6,906 bases of DNA. Source: Gemmatimonadota bacterium (lineage in GTDB: Bacteria > Latescibacterota > UBA2968 > UBA8231). The notes beneath the pieces are model-generated. The model worked only from the letters and a program-made list of their open reading frames with translations, ran no database searches and had not been told where the DNA came from. How positions within the stretch are numbered: the first letter of the stretch is position 1; the number at the start of each line of letters is the position of its first letter. A program made the position numbers and the translations under genes. Of this stretch, positions 1-6,047 are shown piece after piece. The stretch is taken from positions 1 to 6,906 of the forward strand of contig JABHDC010000246.1 in NCBI GenBank assembly GCA_018673255.1. The letters are read 5' to 3'.

Positions 1-84
1 AGCGCACCGGGCCTCTTCGACACAGTGAGGAAATTCGATCAGATACTGAAGTTCGATCAGCTGGGTCAGCCCGTTCCGGACCAT
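1..84 (-). CDS. Possible start of a downstream gene, unrecognised, cut by window edge
   Basis: An open frame starts at an ATG (84-82) five bases after the TAG stop of the DUF4159 gene and stays open for 28 codons to the window edge. The visible peptide begins MVRNGLTQLIELQYL and contains two Cys residues (C22 and C27). No family can be assigned from so short a stretch. The ATG is the only ATG, GTG or TTG in the frame between the preceding in-frame stop (114-112) and the edge. The ribosome site is poor: a run of six G sits directly against the ATG with almost no spacer, so initiation might depend on translational coupling to the upstream stop codon. The close stop/start junction supports membership in the same operon. 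A second minus-strand frame is also open here but lacks a start, so this call is tentative. Confidence 0.4.
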   Translation of the reverse strand, partial: MVRNGLTQLIELQYLIEFPHCVEEARCA

Positions 85-89
85 CCCCC

Positions 90-1430
90 CTATTGAGCGA
101 ACTGCGACACGTTAGCGATACCACCTGGTTGCGTGAGCGCGAAGACGATCAGATTCACGCCAAACTGCAGACCCCGCTCGCGAGCATCGGCCCGGGGATC
201 TCCCCAGTAGTAGCTGATGTTGAGATCGCTGAAGACCACGGCGATTCGACCGCGCAACTCCAGCATCTCGAGATCAAAGACATTGCCGCCTGGTGCCCCG
301 CCCATGGGTGGGCCATCGGCGAACTCGTAAAACGTATAGTAGAGCGGGTGGTCTTTGGGGACACGCTGCCAGCGCGATCCTTCACCACCAAGTACGAGAT
401 GATCTTTCAGCAGGGCCTTGAACTGACGATCAAAGATCGTCCCTTCCTGACCGGCGCCTCTGCCCTCCAGGCTGCCCTCTTCGTCTGCTTTGCGGATTTC
501 CTCGGCAAAGAGGAATCCCCCCTCGCGAAGATACTCTCCCAGGTTCTCCTTCTCCGTATCGGAGAATTGGAACACGGCATTGTTACCAGTCATGTATAGA
601 AGAGGCTGCTTGAAGATATTCGCGTCGCTGAGCCGCAGGGTCGTGCCCTCAATTCGGGCATTGATCTGCGTGTTGTCACGCATATAGCGCATCAACTCTT
701 CCGTCGCCGTCGGGAAACGATCGTTGTTCTTATCAGCCAGATCGTAATCGATGACGCTCATATTGAAGAAGCCGCGAATGTTACGCTTGTTCTCCGGATC
801 CTGAATCAGGATCGCCTGGTAGCGCCCAAAGTCCAGATCCTGAACATTGAGCAATTCCTGCCGAAGGCTCATCGCCTCCTGTACTGGTGCAGCCGTCTCG
901 GTGAGTTCGATCATCTCGACCTCATCGAAGGACAACTCCTCAGCCTTGGCGCCGGAGAAAGTACCCAATACCGCACCGCCCGGCAGCACGGCCCCGAGCA
1001 GGTCACTACCGATAGCCGATACATCAGCGATCGCGCTGATGTCATCCGGCAAGTCGGGGGGCCCCATCGACGCCAGCATCTCCATCTGGACCTCGGAGAT
1101 CTCCGGCTTCTTCGCCAGATCGAAGTTCTTCTCCAGAATCGGTGGCGGTGCCTGAAAACGAATCAGGCGTTCCTCTTCTGCTTCTACGCCCAACTGAGCG
1201 TAGAACACGAAGACCCAGGCGACGGCCTCGAGGACGAGTGCCAGCGACAGGGCGGCCAACAACTGCCCGCGATGCCCTGAGGTGGCCCGCCAGAGGATCA
1301 CCACGAGAGCGACGGCGAAGACGAGGTTCAACAACAACGCGGCCTTTATCGAGAAGAACCCGACAATGGTCACGTGCAGGAACGCCGCCACTCCGAAGGC
1401 GGAGTATAGTTGCTTCTTCTGTTCTGTCAT
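90..1430 (-). CDS. Three-helix membrane-anchored DUF4159 protein, candidate TonB-like partner of ExbB/ExbD
   Basis: Seen: 446 residues. Three hydrophobic segments at about 8-27, 31-47 and 57-78 with basic residues at the N-terminus (KK) and in the 48-54 loop predict N-in topology and a periplasmic C-terminus. His19 lies inside the first helix (context AAFLHVTIVG). A Pro-rich juxtamembrane piece (FQAPPPILEK, 92-101) and an acidic, Gly/Ala-rich linker (about 105-195) follow. From about 200 to 435 the sequence matches my memory of DUF4159: PLLYMTGNN (276-284), LREGGFLFAEE (301-311), FDRQFKALL (333-341), DHPLYYTFYEF (360-370), GRIAVVFSDLN (394-404) and a GVNLIVFALT end (424-433). Known: DUF4159 has no assigned activity; I recall it as resembling glutamine-amidotransferase-like folds, but see no nucleophilic Cys (the protein has none). 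Inferred: placed directly after exbD, it occupies the usual TonB/TolA slot and may be the force-transducing partner. The start ATG (1430-1428) has a weak AAGGGTAGG site upstream; the stop is TAG. Confidence 0.85.
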   Translation of the reverse strand: MTEQKKQLYSAFGVAAFLHVTIVGFFSIKAALLLNLVFAVALVVILWRATSGHRGQLLAALSLALVLEAVAWVFVFYAQLGVEAEEERLIRFQAPPPILEKNFDLAKKPEISEVQMEMLASMGPPDLPDDISAIADVSAIGSDLLGAVLPGGAVLGTFSGAKAEELSFDEVEMIELTETAAPVQEAMSLRQELLNVQDLDFGRYQAILIQDPENKRNIRGFFNMSVIDYDLADKNNDRFPTATEELMRYMRDNTQINARIEGTTLRLSDANIFKQPLLYMTGNNAVFQFSDTEKENLGEYLREGGFLFAEEIRKADEEGSLEGRGAGQEGTIFDRQFKALLKDHLVLGGEGSRWQRVPKDHPLYYTFYEFADGPPMGGAPGGNVFDLEMLELRGRIAVVFSDLNISYYWGDPRADARERGLQFGVNLIVFALTQPGGIANVSQFAQ

Positions 1431-1460
1431 CCCAGTCTACCTACCCTTGGTTGCCTGTTC

Positions 1461-1488
1461 GGCGCCGACGATCAGATCGTATCGCGCC
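1461..1488 (-). other. Imperfect inverted repeat between exbD and the DUF4159 gene
   Basis: In the 69-base gap, two 5-bp outer arms (1461-1465 with 1484-1488, GGCGC/GCGCC) enclose a small asymmetric internal loop and a second 5-bp stem (1468-1472 with 1476-1480, ACGAT/ATCGT) closed by a 3-base loop. In the transcript this could form a compact stem-loop. There is no U-tract after it in the transcribed direction, so it does not look like a Rho-independent terminator. A role in mRNA processing, stability or tuning expression of the distal gene is possible, but chance cannot be excluded. Confidence 0.35.
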
Positions 1489-1499
1489 TAACGGCGGCA

Positions 1500-1907
1500 T
1501 CAGCCCCCGCGATTCGGTTCCGTGGCGATCACCTGGTCGATAATTCCCACCTGGCGGGCGATATCCATGATCTGCACGATCTGCCCGTGGGTGGCACGCT
1601 CGTCGCCCTGGATGATGATCAGGGTGGTGTTGTCCAGAATATTCCGCTTCTCCTGGAGCTTTTCCTTCAGGTTGGCGAAGGTCACTGACTGGTGATTGAG
1701 CTTCATGTTACCGTCCTGGTCCACCACGATGAAGAGGTTCTCCTTTTCAGGAGCCTGCGCCTCTTCGGCCTCGGGCAGCTTGATATCCAGACCCGGGGTA
1801 ATGGCGAACACGGCCGTCACCATGAAGAAGATGAGCAACTGGAACACGACGTCGATCATCGGCGTCAGGTCCGGTTTCTCGACTACTTTTGCTTTCTTGG
1901 TGGCCAT
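1500..1907 (-). CDS. exbD: ExbD/TolR-family biopolymer transport protein
   Basis: A 135-residue protein of normal ExbD/TolR length. After a short basic cytoplasmic tail (MATKKAKVVEK) comes the family signature DLTPMIDVVFQLLIFFMV (13-30). It marks the single membrane helix (about 18-38) and contains Asp19, equivalent to the proton-carrying Asp25 of E. coli ExbD. The periplasmic domain (about 58-130) has the expected beta-alpha pattern: LFIVVDQDGNMKLN, then a helix, then TTLIIIQGDERATHGQIVQIMDIA as strand and helix. It would dimerise inside an ExbB pentamer and couple proton flow to motion of a periplasmic partner. It begins 29 bases after the exbB stop; upstream purines (AAAGGG and AGAG) give only a moderate ribosome site, so coupling to exbB is likely. 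Only one ExbD-type gene is present, whereas some related operons carry two. Whether it is functionally nearer ExbD or TolR cannot be settled here. Confidence 0.93.
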   Translation of the reverse strand: MATKKAKVVEKPDLTPMIDVVFQLLIFFMVTAVFAITPGLDIKLPEAEEAQAPEKENLFIVVDQDGNMKLNHQSVTFANLKEKLQEKRNILDNTTLIIIQGDERATHGQIVQIMDIARQVGIIDQVIATEPNRGG

Positions 1908-1936
1908 GGTAAATCTCTACCCTTTCAGATGCGCTC

Positions 1937-2590
1937 TTAGGCGGCCTTGGTAGAGGCCCAGCGACGCAGCAGTGCATCGACGAAGCCATGGCCATAGGGC
2001 TCGAACTGGATACCCTTTGATTCGGCTCGTTGACTGAAGTAAGTGTAGACAGCCAGAGAGGGGATTGAGATCACCAGACCGGTGACGGTCGTGATCAACG
2101 CTTCGGAGATACCGGCGGCAACGATTGTCGGCTCACCCAGCCCCTTCTCGGCGATACCCTCGAAGGCGCGAATCATACCATTCACCGTGCCGAGCAGACC
2201 GAGGAGGACGACAGAGTTTGCGACGAACTGGATCACCGCTAGATACCGCTCGAGGTAACCATTGGCGGCGCGTTCCACCGTGCCGTTCATCTCTGTACGC
2301 ATTTCTTCGATGGAGCGCTGCTCGCGCGAAAGGTGCTCAAAACGCTGGATGCCTTCGTTGTAGACATCCCCTTCTAGCTTGCCGGCTTCAATACAGTATT
2401 CCTTCAACTGATCAAAGGAAGCACCGGAATCGATCCGGCCAGTAATGTCATTGGTGATCTCTGCCAGTTCATCCTCGCTGCGAATCCGGGCGTAGGTCCA
2501 GACGCGCTCGATAAAGAAAGCCAGGGCCATGATGGACCATATGGCCAGCGGATACATGAACGGGCCACCGTTCTGAAAGAACTCAAGCAT
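1937..2590 (-). CDS. exbB: ExbB/TolQ-family proton channel subunit
   Basis: I place the start at the ATG at 2590-2588, giving 217 residues: the N-terminus MLEFFQNGGPFMYPL is typical of the family, and a GGGAGGA ribosome site lies about 10 bases upstream. A TTG 15 codons earlier would include the ribosome site and is unlikely. Membrane helices lie at about 12-29, 117-140 and 159-185, with a large cytoplasmic, partly helical region between the first two. Family residues are intact: Thr135 in LLGLLGTVNGM, Glu163 in ISEALITTVTGL and Thr168. Their spacing (28 and 5 residues) equals that of E. coli ExbB Thr148, Glu176 and Thr181, which line the proton path. The protein lacks the N-terminal periplasmic extension of enterobacterial ExbB, so in layout it is closer to TolQ or to generic MotA/TolQ/ExbB proteins. 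With ExbD it forms the inner-membrane proton-driven motor. It follows the TPR gene by 100 bases and ends in TAA. Confidence 0.94.
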   Translation of the reverse strand: MLEFFQNGGPFMYPLAIWSIMALAFFIERVWTYARIRSEDELAEITNDITGRIDSGASFDQLKEYCIEAGKLEGDVYNEGIQRFEHLSREQRSIEEMRTEMNGTVERAANGYLERYLAVIQFVANSVVLLGLLGTVNGMIRAFEGIAEKGLGEPTIVAAGISEALITTVTGLVISIPSLAVYTYFSQRAESKGIQFEPYGHGFVDALLRRWASTKAA

Positions 2591-2600
2591 GGGGCAATCA

Positions 2601-2607
2601 TCCTCCC
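2601..2607 (-). promoter_or_regulatory. Ribosome binding site that fixes the exbB start
   Basis: The minus strand reads GGGAGGA here, followed by a 10-base spacer to the ATG at 2590. It is a near-complete anti-16S match and decides the start against the longer TTG-initiated reading, in which this site would be coding. Confidence 0.7.
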
Positions 2608-2635
2608 TGTGTAGGGTACTGCGGGTCGTCGTCAA

Positions 2636-2653
2636 CAGCGAGCTTAGCCGCTG
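2636..2653 (-). other. Small stem-loop in the TPR-exbB gap
   Basis: The arms CAGCG (2636-2640) and CGCTG (2649-2653) could form a 5-bp stem with an 8-base loop in the transcript, in the middle of the 100-base gap between the TPR stop and the exbB start. No U-run follows, so it is not a canonical terminator. The rest of the gap shows nothing I can name; there is no convincing sigma-70-type promoter. Confidence 0.2.
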
Positions 2654-2690
2654 CGGTCTTCGTCTCTACATCGTAGTGAGTGCGTCCCGA

Positions 2691-5600
2691 TCAGAGAACG
2701 CGTGCTTCTTCGAGAGCCTCCAGCTGCTGGCGGGCAAAATCCACCTGCGGCGAAAACCGCGGCTCGTCACTGTAGTTCTCGACCACTTTCTGGAACTCTT
2801 CTCCTGCCTTGCGATAGTCTTCCTGCGCCATATATGCCGCGGCAATATTCACCGCAGCATTGACTGCCTGGTCGCTTTCCGGGAAGCGCTCGATCACATC
2901 GTGGAAAATAGCGATCGCCTTCTCATAGTCCTCGGCGTCGAAGTAGGTCTCGCCTTCGGCGTAGACGTTATACGCCTCGATTTCCGAGAGGTGTCCGAGA
3001 AGGGTCTCTGCCTTGCGGCGCAGGCCACGGTCCTTCGACTGCAGCTTGTCCTGCGGAAAGGTCGCCAGGAATGTGTTGTAGGCGTTGGTCGCGTCTTCGT
3101 AGGCCTTCTCGCCGTAGTAGTAGTCGCCGAGAGTGAACTGACTGGCCGGGCCGTAATCGCCGAAGGTGTGTTCGCTGACGATCTGTTCGAATATGGGCAG
3201 TGCGTCCTGCTTGCTGTATTCCTCACCCAGATCAGACAGGTGGATGACCGCCCAGGCCTTGTTGTAGAGGGCATCATCGACCATGTCAGACTGCGGGAAA
3301 CCCGTCAGGACCTGCTCGTATTTCGCGAGAGCCTCCTCGAAGATCTCTTTCTTCCCTGCCCGGGTGTTCCCCTGGGCGAGATTGAAGACCGACTCCCCTG
3401 CGCGGAACAAAGCCTGCGGTGCAAATTCGGATTGCGGAAAATTGCCGGCCAGGGCCTCAAAGGTATCACTGGCATTGCGCCACTTGCCGAGACGGTAGTA
3501 AGCGAAAGCGGCGTAGTAGTACGCATATACCGCACGTTCGTCGTCCGGATATGAGTCGTAGTACTTCTCAAATTCGGTGGCAACCTTGGGGAGATAGCTG
3601 ATATTTCCCGAAGCCATCTTGTTGTAGGCAATGCCGATCTGGAATTGCGCATTGCGGGCCCAACCCATCTGCGGGTAACGCTCAACGATGCTCTGATAGG
3701 TCTGGATCGCCGTGGCCATATCGCCGCCGCGGAAGTGGCTGTTGCCCTGCACGAACAGGGCATTGGCAATGTCTTCAGACTCGACGGCCACATCGATCAG
3801 CTGCTGCGAGGCCTCGATGCTCTTGTCGAACTGGTTCAGGCGGAAATAGGCGCTGGCCAGGCGGATCAGCACACGCACTTTGTCATCCGTCGAAGACAGA
3901 CTCGACAACATTTCCTCATAGATGCGGATCGCATCCTGAGGATCCCGCTTCTCAGCCATCGAGATCAACTGCAACTGCGCATTGCGACCGAGGGTCTCGT
4001 CGCCAGAATCGATCACCTTGCGAAGGAGCGTCGTCGCCTGTGCATCCTGCCCCAGAGCGGCGTGGGACAGCGCTTTGGCAAAACCGACCTTCAACCCCAT
4101 GCTCTCTGGCAGATTCTGGTCGAGCAACCACTGATAGTCTGCCAGGGCCGGTGCAAATCGATTGGCCTTATGAAAGGCCAGGGCACGCCCATAGTGTGCG
4201 TCCCGATTCACGGCGGTCTCGGGATACTCTTCGATCACTTTCGTGTATCGATTGATCGCGTCGATGAAGTTGTCATTGTTCAGGTCGAGTTGGGCGATCT
4301 GGTAGTGTGCGTTCGCCTCCAGGCCCCGGTCGCCGGTCACGCCGGCCAACAGGCGATCCAGAACCTCGCGTCCGTCGCCGGCACGACCTGCACCAATGTG
4401 GATGTTGGCCGCCTCCACCAGAGACGCCACGTAGACCTCACCTGCGGAACGCTGGACGCGCGAGAAAGCCTCGATGGCATCATCGAGTTGTCCGCTCTGC
4501 TTATAGAGCAGACCCAATCCATAGTTCGCGTCCGCAGCATGGTGCGTCTCGCCGTAGTTCTCTGCGATCTGCCGGTAGGCGTCCACGGCCTCATCAAAGC
4601 GCTGCTGCTCGGTATTTACCCGGCCCATGCGCAACAGACACAGTGGCGCTTGATCGGAACGCGGGAAATTCTCTACGACCTGTCCATACAGTTGCAGGGC
4701 CGTTTCGTGATCGTCGACCTTCTCAGACGACCAGGCAGCCGAGTAGATGGCGTTGGCTCGCAGTCCCGTCTCAGAATCAGGATAGTTCTGCGACACGAGC
4801 AGATACTCGTCGCGCGCCTGAACGAAGGCATCGGCAAAATAGCGTGCCTCCCCCTTGTTGTACTGAGCGATAGCCGGATACGGTGTATCGCTATACAGAT
4901 CGATGACCTGATTGTAGGCAGTGTATGCGTCGTCGAAGCGCTTCCACTCCATGTAGTTGTCACCCAGGCGCATCTGCACCTTGGCCTTGTAGAAGCGCTC
5001 TTCAGCTGTCTCCTGCGCCGCGATCAGTTCCTGGTAGGCCTCTTCGAACTTGCCCTCGCGGCGGTAGATTTCAGCGACACGCAGCGAGGAGGTCTCGAAC
5101 AACTGCCGGTAATTCTCAAAATCGACATTCTTGCGTTCACGGAAGGAGCCACGCAGCAATTCGAACATCCGATCATATAGATCCCGGACGTTGCGATAGG
5201 CGGTGATCGCCTCCTCGTCACGCCCCATCTTGTCGTAGGATTGCGCTCGCAGATAGGTCGCCTGCGCAATGACAGGGCTGTTCGGATAACGCTCCAGGAC
5301 GATGTCGGCCTCGGAGACGGCCTTCGTGAAATTCTCTTTCTCATAGTGCGAACTGGCAATACGAAACTGCGAGTCCGGAGCATAGCGATCTTCCGGGTAG
5401 CGCTCGAGCATGTCCGTGAGCGTCGCAATCGCAGGGTCGTATTTCTTGTCGTTGAATTCGCTCCAGCCAGAGTAGAACAGCGCCTGACCCGCAAGCTCCG
5501 AATCCGGGAAGAGATTCACATAGCGCTTGTATTCCTCGGCTGCCTCCGGAAATTGCTTCTGCAGAAAACGGGTCTCCGCTACCTGAAACTGAACAAGAGA

Positions 5601-5948
5601 ACGGAAGCTCTCCTCAACGCTCTCCATCGTCGTCACGTGGTGGAAGGCATCGACCGCTTCATCGTGCTGTCCACTGCGTTTGTAGGCATTGCCCAACTGA
5701 TACCAGGCAGCCGCCACGACAGGAAGCTCGAGACCGTTGCCGAAATCGACGCGCACACTGTCGGTGCGCACGGCGGCATTCGAGAACTTGACGATCTTCG
5801 AGTATTCCTCAATCGCGCCCTGATACTCACCCAGAGCATAGAGGGACTGACCTGCGTCGAAGTTCGTCTTCAGCGTCTGCGGTACTGGCAGGAACAGACT
5901 TGTTCCCAATCCGACACCCAGTGCGATGAGCCCTACCCATATTGACAT
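2691..5948 (-). CDS. Giant tetratricopeptide-repeat protein, predicted periplasmic or membrane-anchored scaffold
   Basis: A 1085-residue protein. The start ATG (5948-5946) has a strong GAGGAGG site 10 bases upstream, and no other start is possible before the in-frame TAG at 5984. Residues 3-20 are hydrophobic (IWVGLIALGVGLGTSLFL), acting as signal sequence or anchor. There is no lipobox Cys, no clear signal-peptidase site and no basic residue before the segment. From about residue 30 to the end I count roughly 26 TPR-like helical hairpins, for example GEYQGAIEEYSKIV (40-53), KQFPEAAEEYKRYVNLFPDS (131-150), QRFDEAVDAYRQIAENY (449-465) and EDYEKAIAIFHDVIERFPES near the end. Spacing of about 35-37 residues and frequent YP/FP turns resemble the YbgF/CpoB and BamD class of extracytoplasmic TPRs. 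Only one Cys (about 437) is present and no catalytic domain is recognisable. Known: TPR arrays bind other proteins. Inferred: between a barrel gene and the ExbB/ExbD motor, it probably scaffolds a trans-envelope complex. Its partner and exact location are unknown. Confidence 0.93.
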   Translation of the reverse strand: MSIWVGLIALGVGLGTSLFLPVPQTLKTNFDAGQSLYALGEYQGAIEEYSKIVKFSNAAVRTDSVRVDFGNGLELPVVAAAWYQLGNAYKRSGQHDEAVDAFHHVTTMESVEESFRSLVQFQVAETRFLQKQFPEAAEEYKRYVNLFPDSELAGQALFYSGWSEFNDKKYDPAIATLTDMLERYPEDRYAPDSQFRIASSHYEKENFTKAVSEADIVLERYPNSPVIAQATYLRAQSYDKMGRDEEAITAYRNVRDLYDRMFELLRGSFRERKNVDFENYRQLFETSSLRVAEIYRREGKFEEAYQELIAAQETAEERFYKAKVQMRLGDNYMEWKRFDDAYTAYNQVIDLYSDTPYPAIAQYNKGEARYFADAFVQARDEYLLVSQNYPDSETGLRANAIYSAAWSSEKVDDHETALQLYGQVVENFPRSDQAPLCLLRMGRVNTEQQRFDEAVDAYRQIAENYGETHHAADANYGLGLLYKQSGQLDDAIEAFSRVQRSAGEVYVASLVEAANIHIGAGRAGDGREVLDRLLAGVTGDRGLEANAHYQIAQLDLNNDNFIDAINRYTKVIEEYPETAVNRDAHYGRALAFHKANRFAPALADYQWLLDQNLPESMGLKVGFAKALSHAALGQDAQATTLLRKVIDSGDETLGRNAQLQLISMAEKRDPQDAIRIYEEMLSSLSSTDDKVRVLIRLASAYFRLNQFDKSIEASQQLIDVAVESEDIANALFVQGNSHFRGGDMATAIQTYQSIVERYPQMGWARNAQFQIGIAYNKMASGNISYLPKVATEFEKYYDSYPDDERAVYAYYYAAFAYYRLGKWRNASDTFEALAGNFPQSEFAPQALFRAGESVFNLAQGNTRAGKKEIFEEALAKYEQVLTGFPQSDMVDDALYNKAWAVIHLSDLGEEYSKQDALPIFEQIVSEHTFGDYGPASQFTLGDYYYGEKAYEDATNAYNTFLATFPQDKLQSKDRGLRRKAETLLGHLSEIEAYNVYAEGETYFDAEDYEKAIAIFHDVIERFPESDQAVNAAVNIAAAYMAQEDYRKAGEEFQKVVENYSDEPRFSPQVDFARQQLEALEEARVL

Positions 5949-6033
5949 ATTGTGACGACCTCCTCGTCGACGTGATCTCGCCTAAATTGCCTGCTGCCTG
6001 AAGCTATTGGCTGCCAGAAGAGAAAGAGACAGA
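5949..6033 (-). other. 85-base gap between barrel and TPR genes
   Basis: The gap holds the strong ribosome site of the TPR gene and a pyrimidine-rich stretch (CTCTTTCTCTTCT in the transcript) just after the barrel stop. I find no stable GC hairpin with a U-run, so no clear terminator, and no convincing -35/-10 pair. Read-through from the barrel gene into the TPR gene is therefore likely but unproven. Confidence 0.4.
5959..5965 (-). promoter_or_regulatory. Strong ribosome binding site of the TPR gene
   Basis: The minus strand reads GAGGAGG, followed by a 10-base spacer to the ATG at 5948. It is the best ribosome site in the window, consistent with high translation of the scaffold protein relative to the distal genes. 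Confidence 0.75.
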
Positions 6034-6047
6034 CTAGAGCTGCCAGA
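6010..6047 (-). repeat. 9-base direct repeat spanning the 3' end of the barrel gene
   Basis: TCTGGCAGC (minus strand) occurs at 6039-6047, where it encodes part of the terminal VWQL codons, and again at 6010-6018 just beyond the stop. The copies are offset by 29 bases. It may be a scar of a small tandem duplication or chance. Confidence 0.3.

Noticed and set aside
34..60. Direct repeat TTCGATCAG at 34-42 and 52-60 as a possible operator
   Set aside because: It lies within the likely coding start of the downstream frame, where it simply encodes two LIE segments; there is no promoter context.
1..84. Frameshifted start of a C4-type zinc-ribbon (DUF164-like) protein, joining LTQLIELQYL to DRISSL in another frame
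   Set aside because: The resemblance rests on a few residues and requires an unproven frameshift; too little sequence is visible.
93..599. Plus-strand open frame of 168 codons opposite the DUF4159 domain
   Set aside because: It has the same codon-aligned antisense geometry and no family resemblance; the minus-strand DUF4159 motifs explain the region.
2591..2635. Longer exbB starting at TTG 2635
   Set aside because: The extra 15 residues would be polar, precede the typical MLEFFQNGGPFMYPL start and translate through the GGGAGGA ribosome site.
2605..2635. Promoter-like TTGACG and TACACA about 16 bases apart upstream of exbB
   Set aside because: The -10 match is poor, and the implied transcript start would fall in or just after the ribosome site, leaving no usable leader.
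2589..5945. Long plus-strand open frames (321, 511 and 234 codons) opposite the TPR gene
   Set aside because: They are codon-aligned with the TPR gene in antisense. Stops there would need TTA, CTA or TCA in the TPR frame, which this genome uses rarely, so long antisense frames arise automatically. Their translations show no recognisable family, while the TPR reading is unambiguous.
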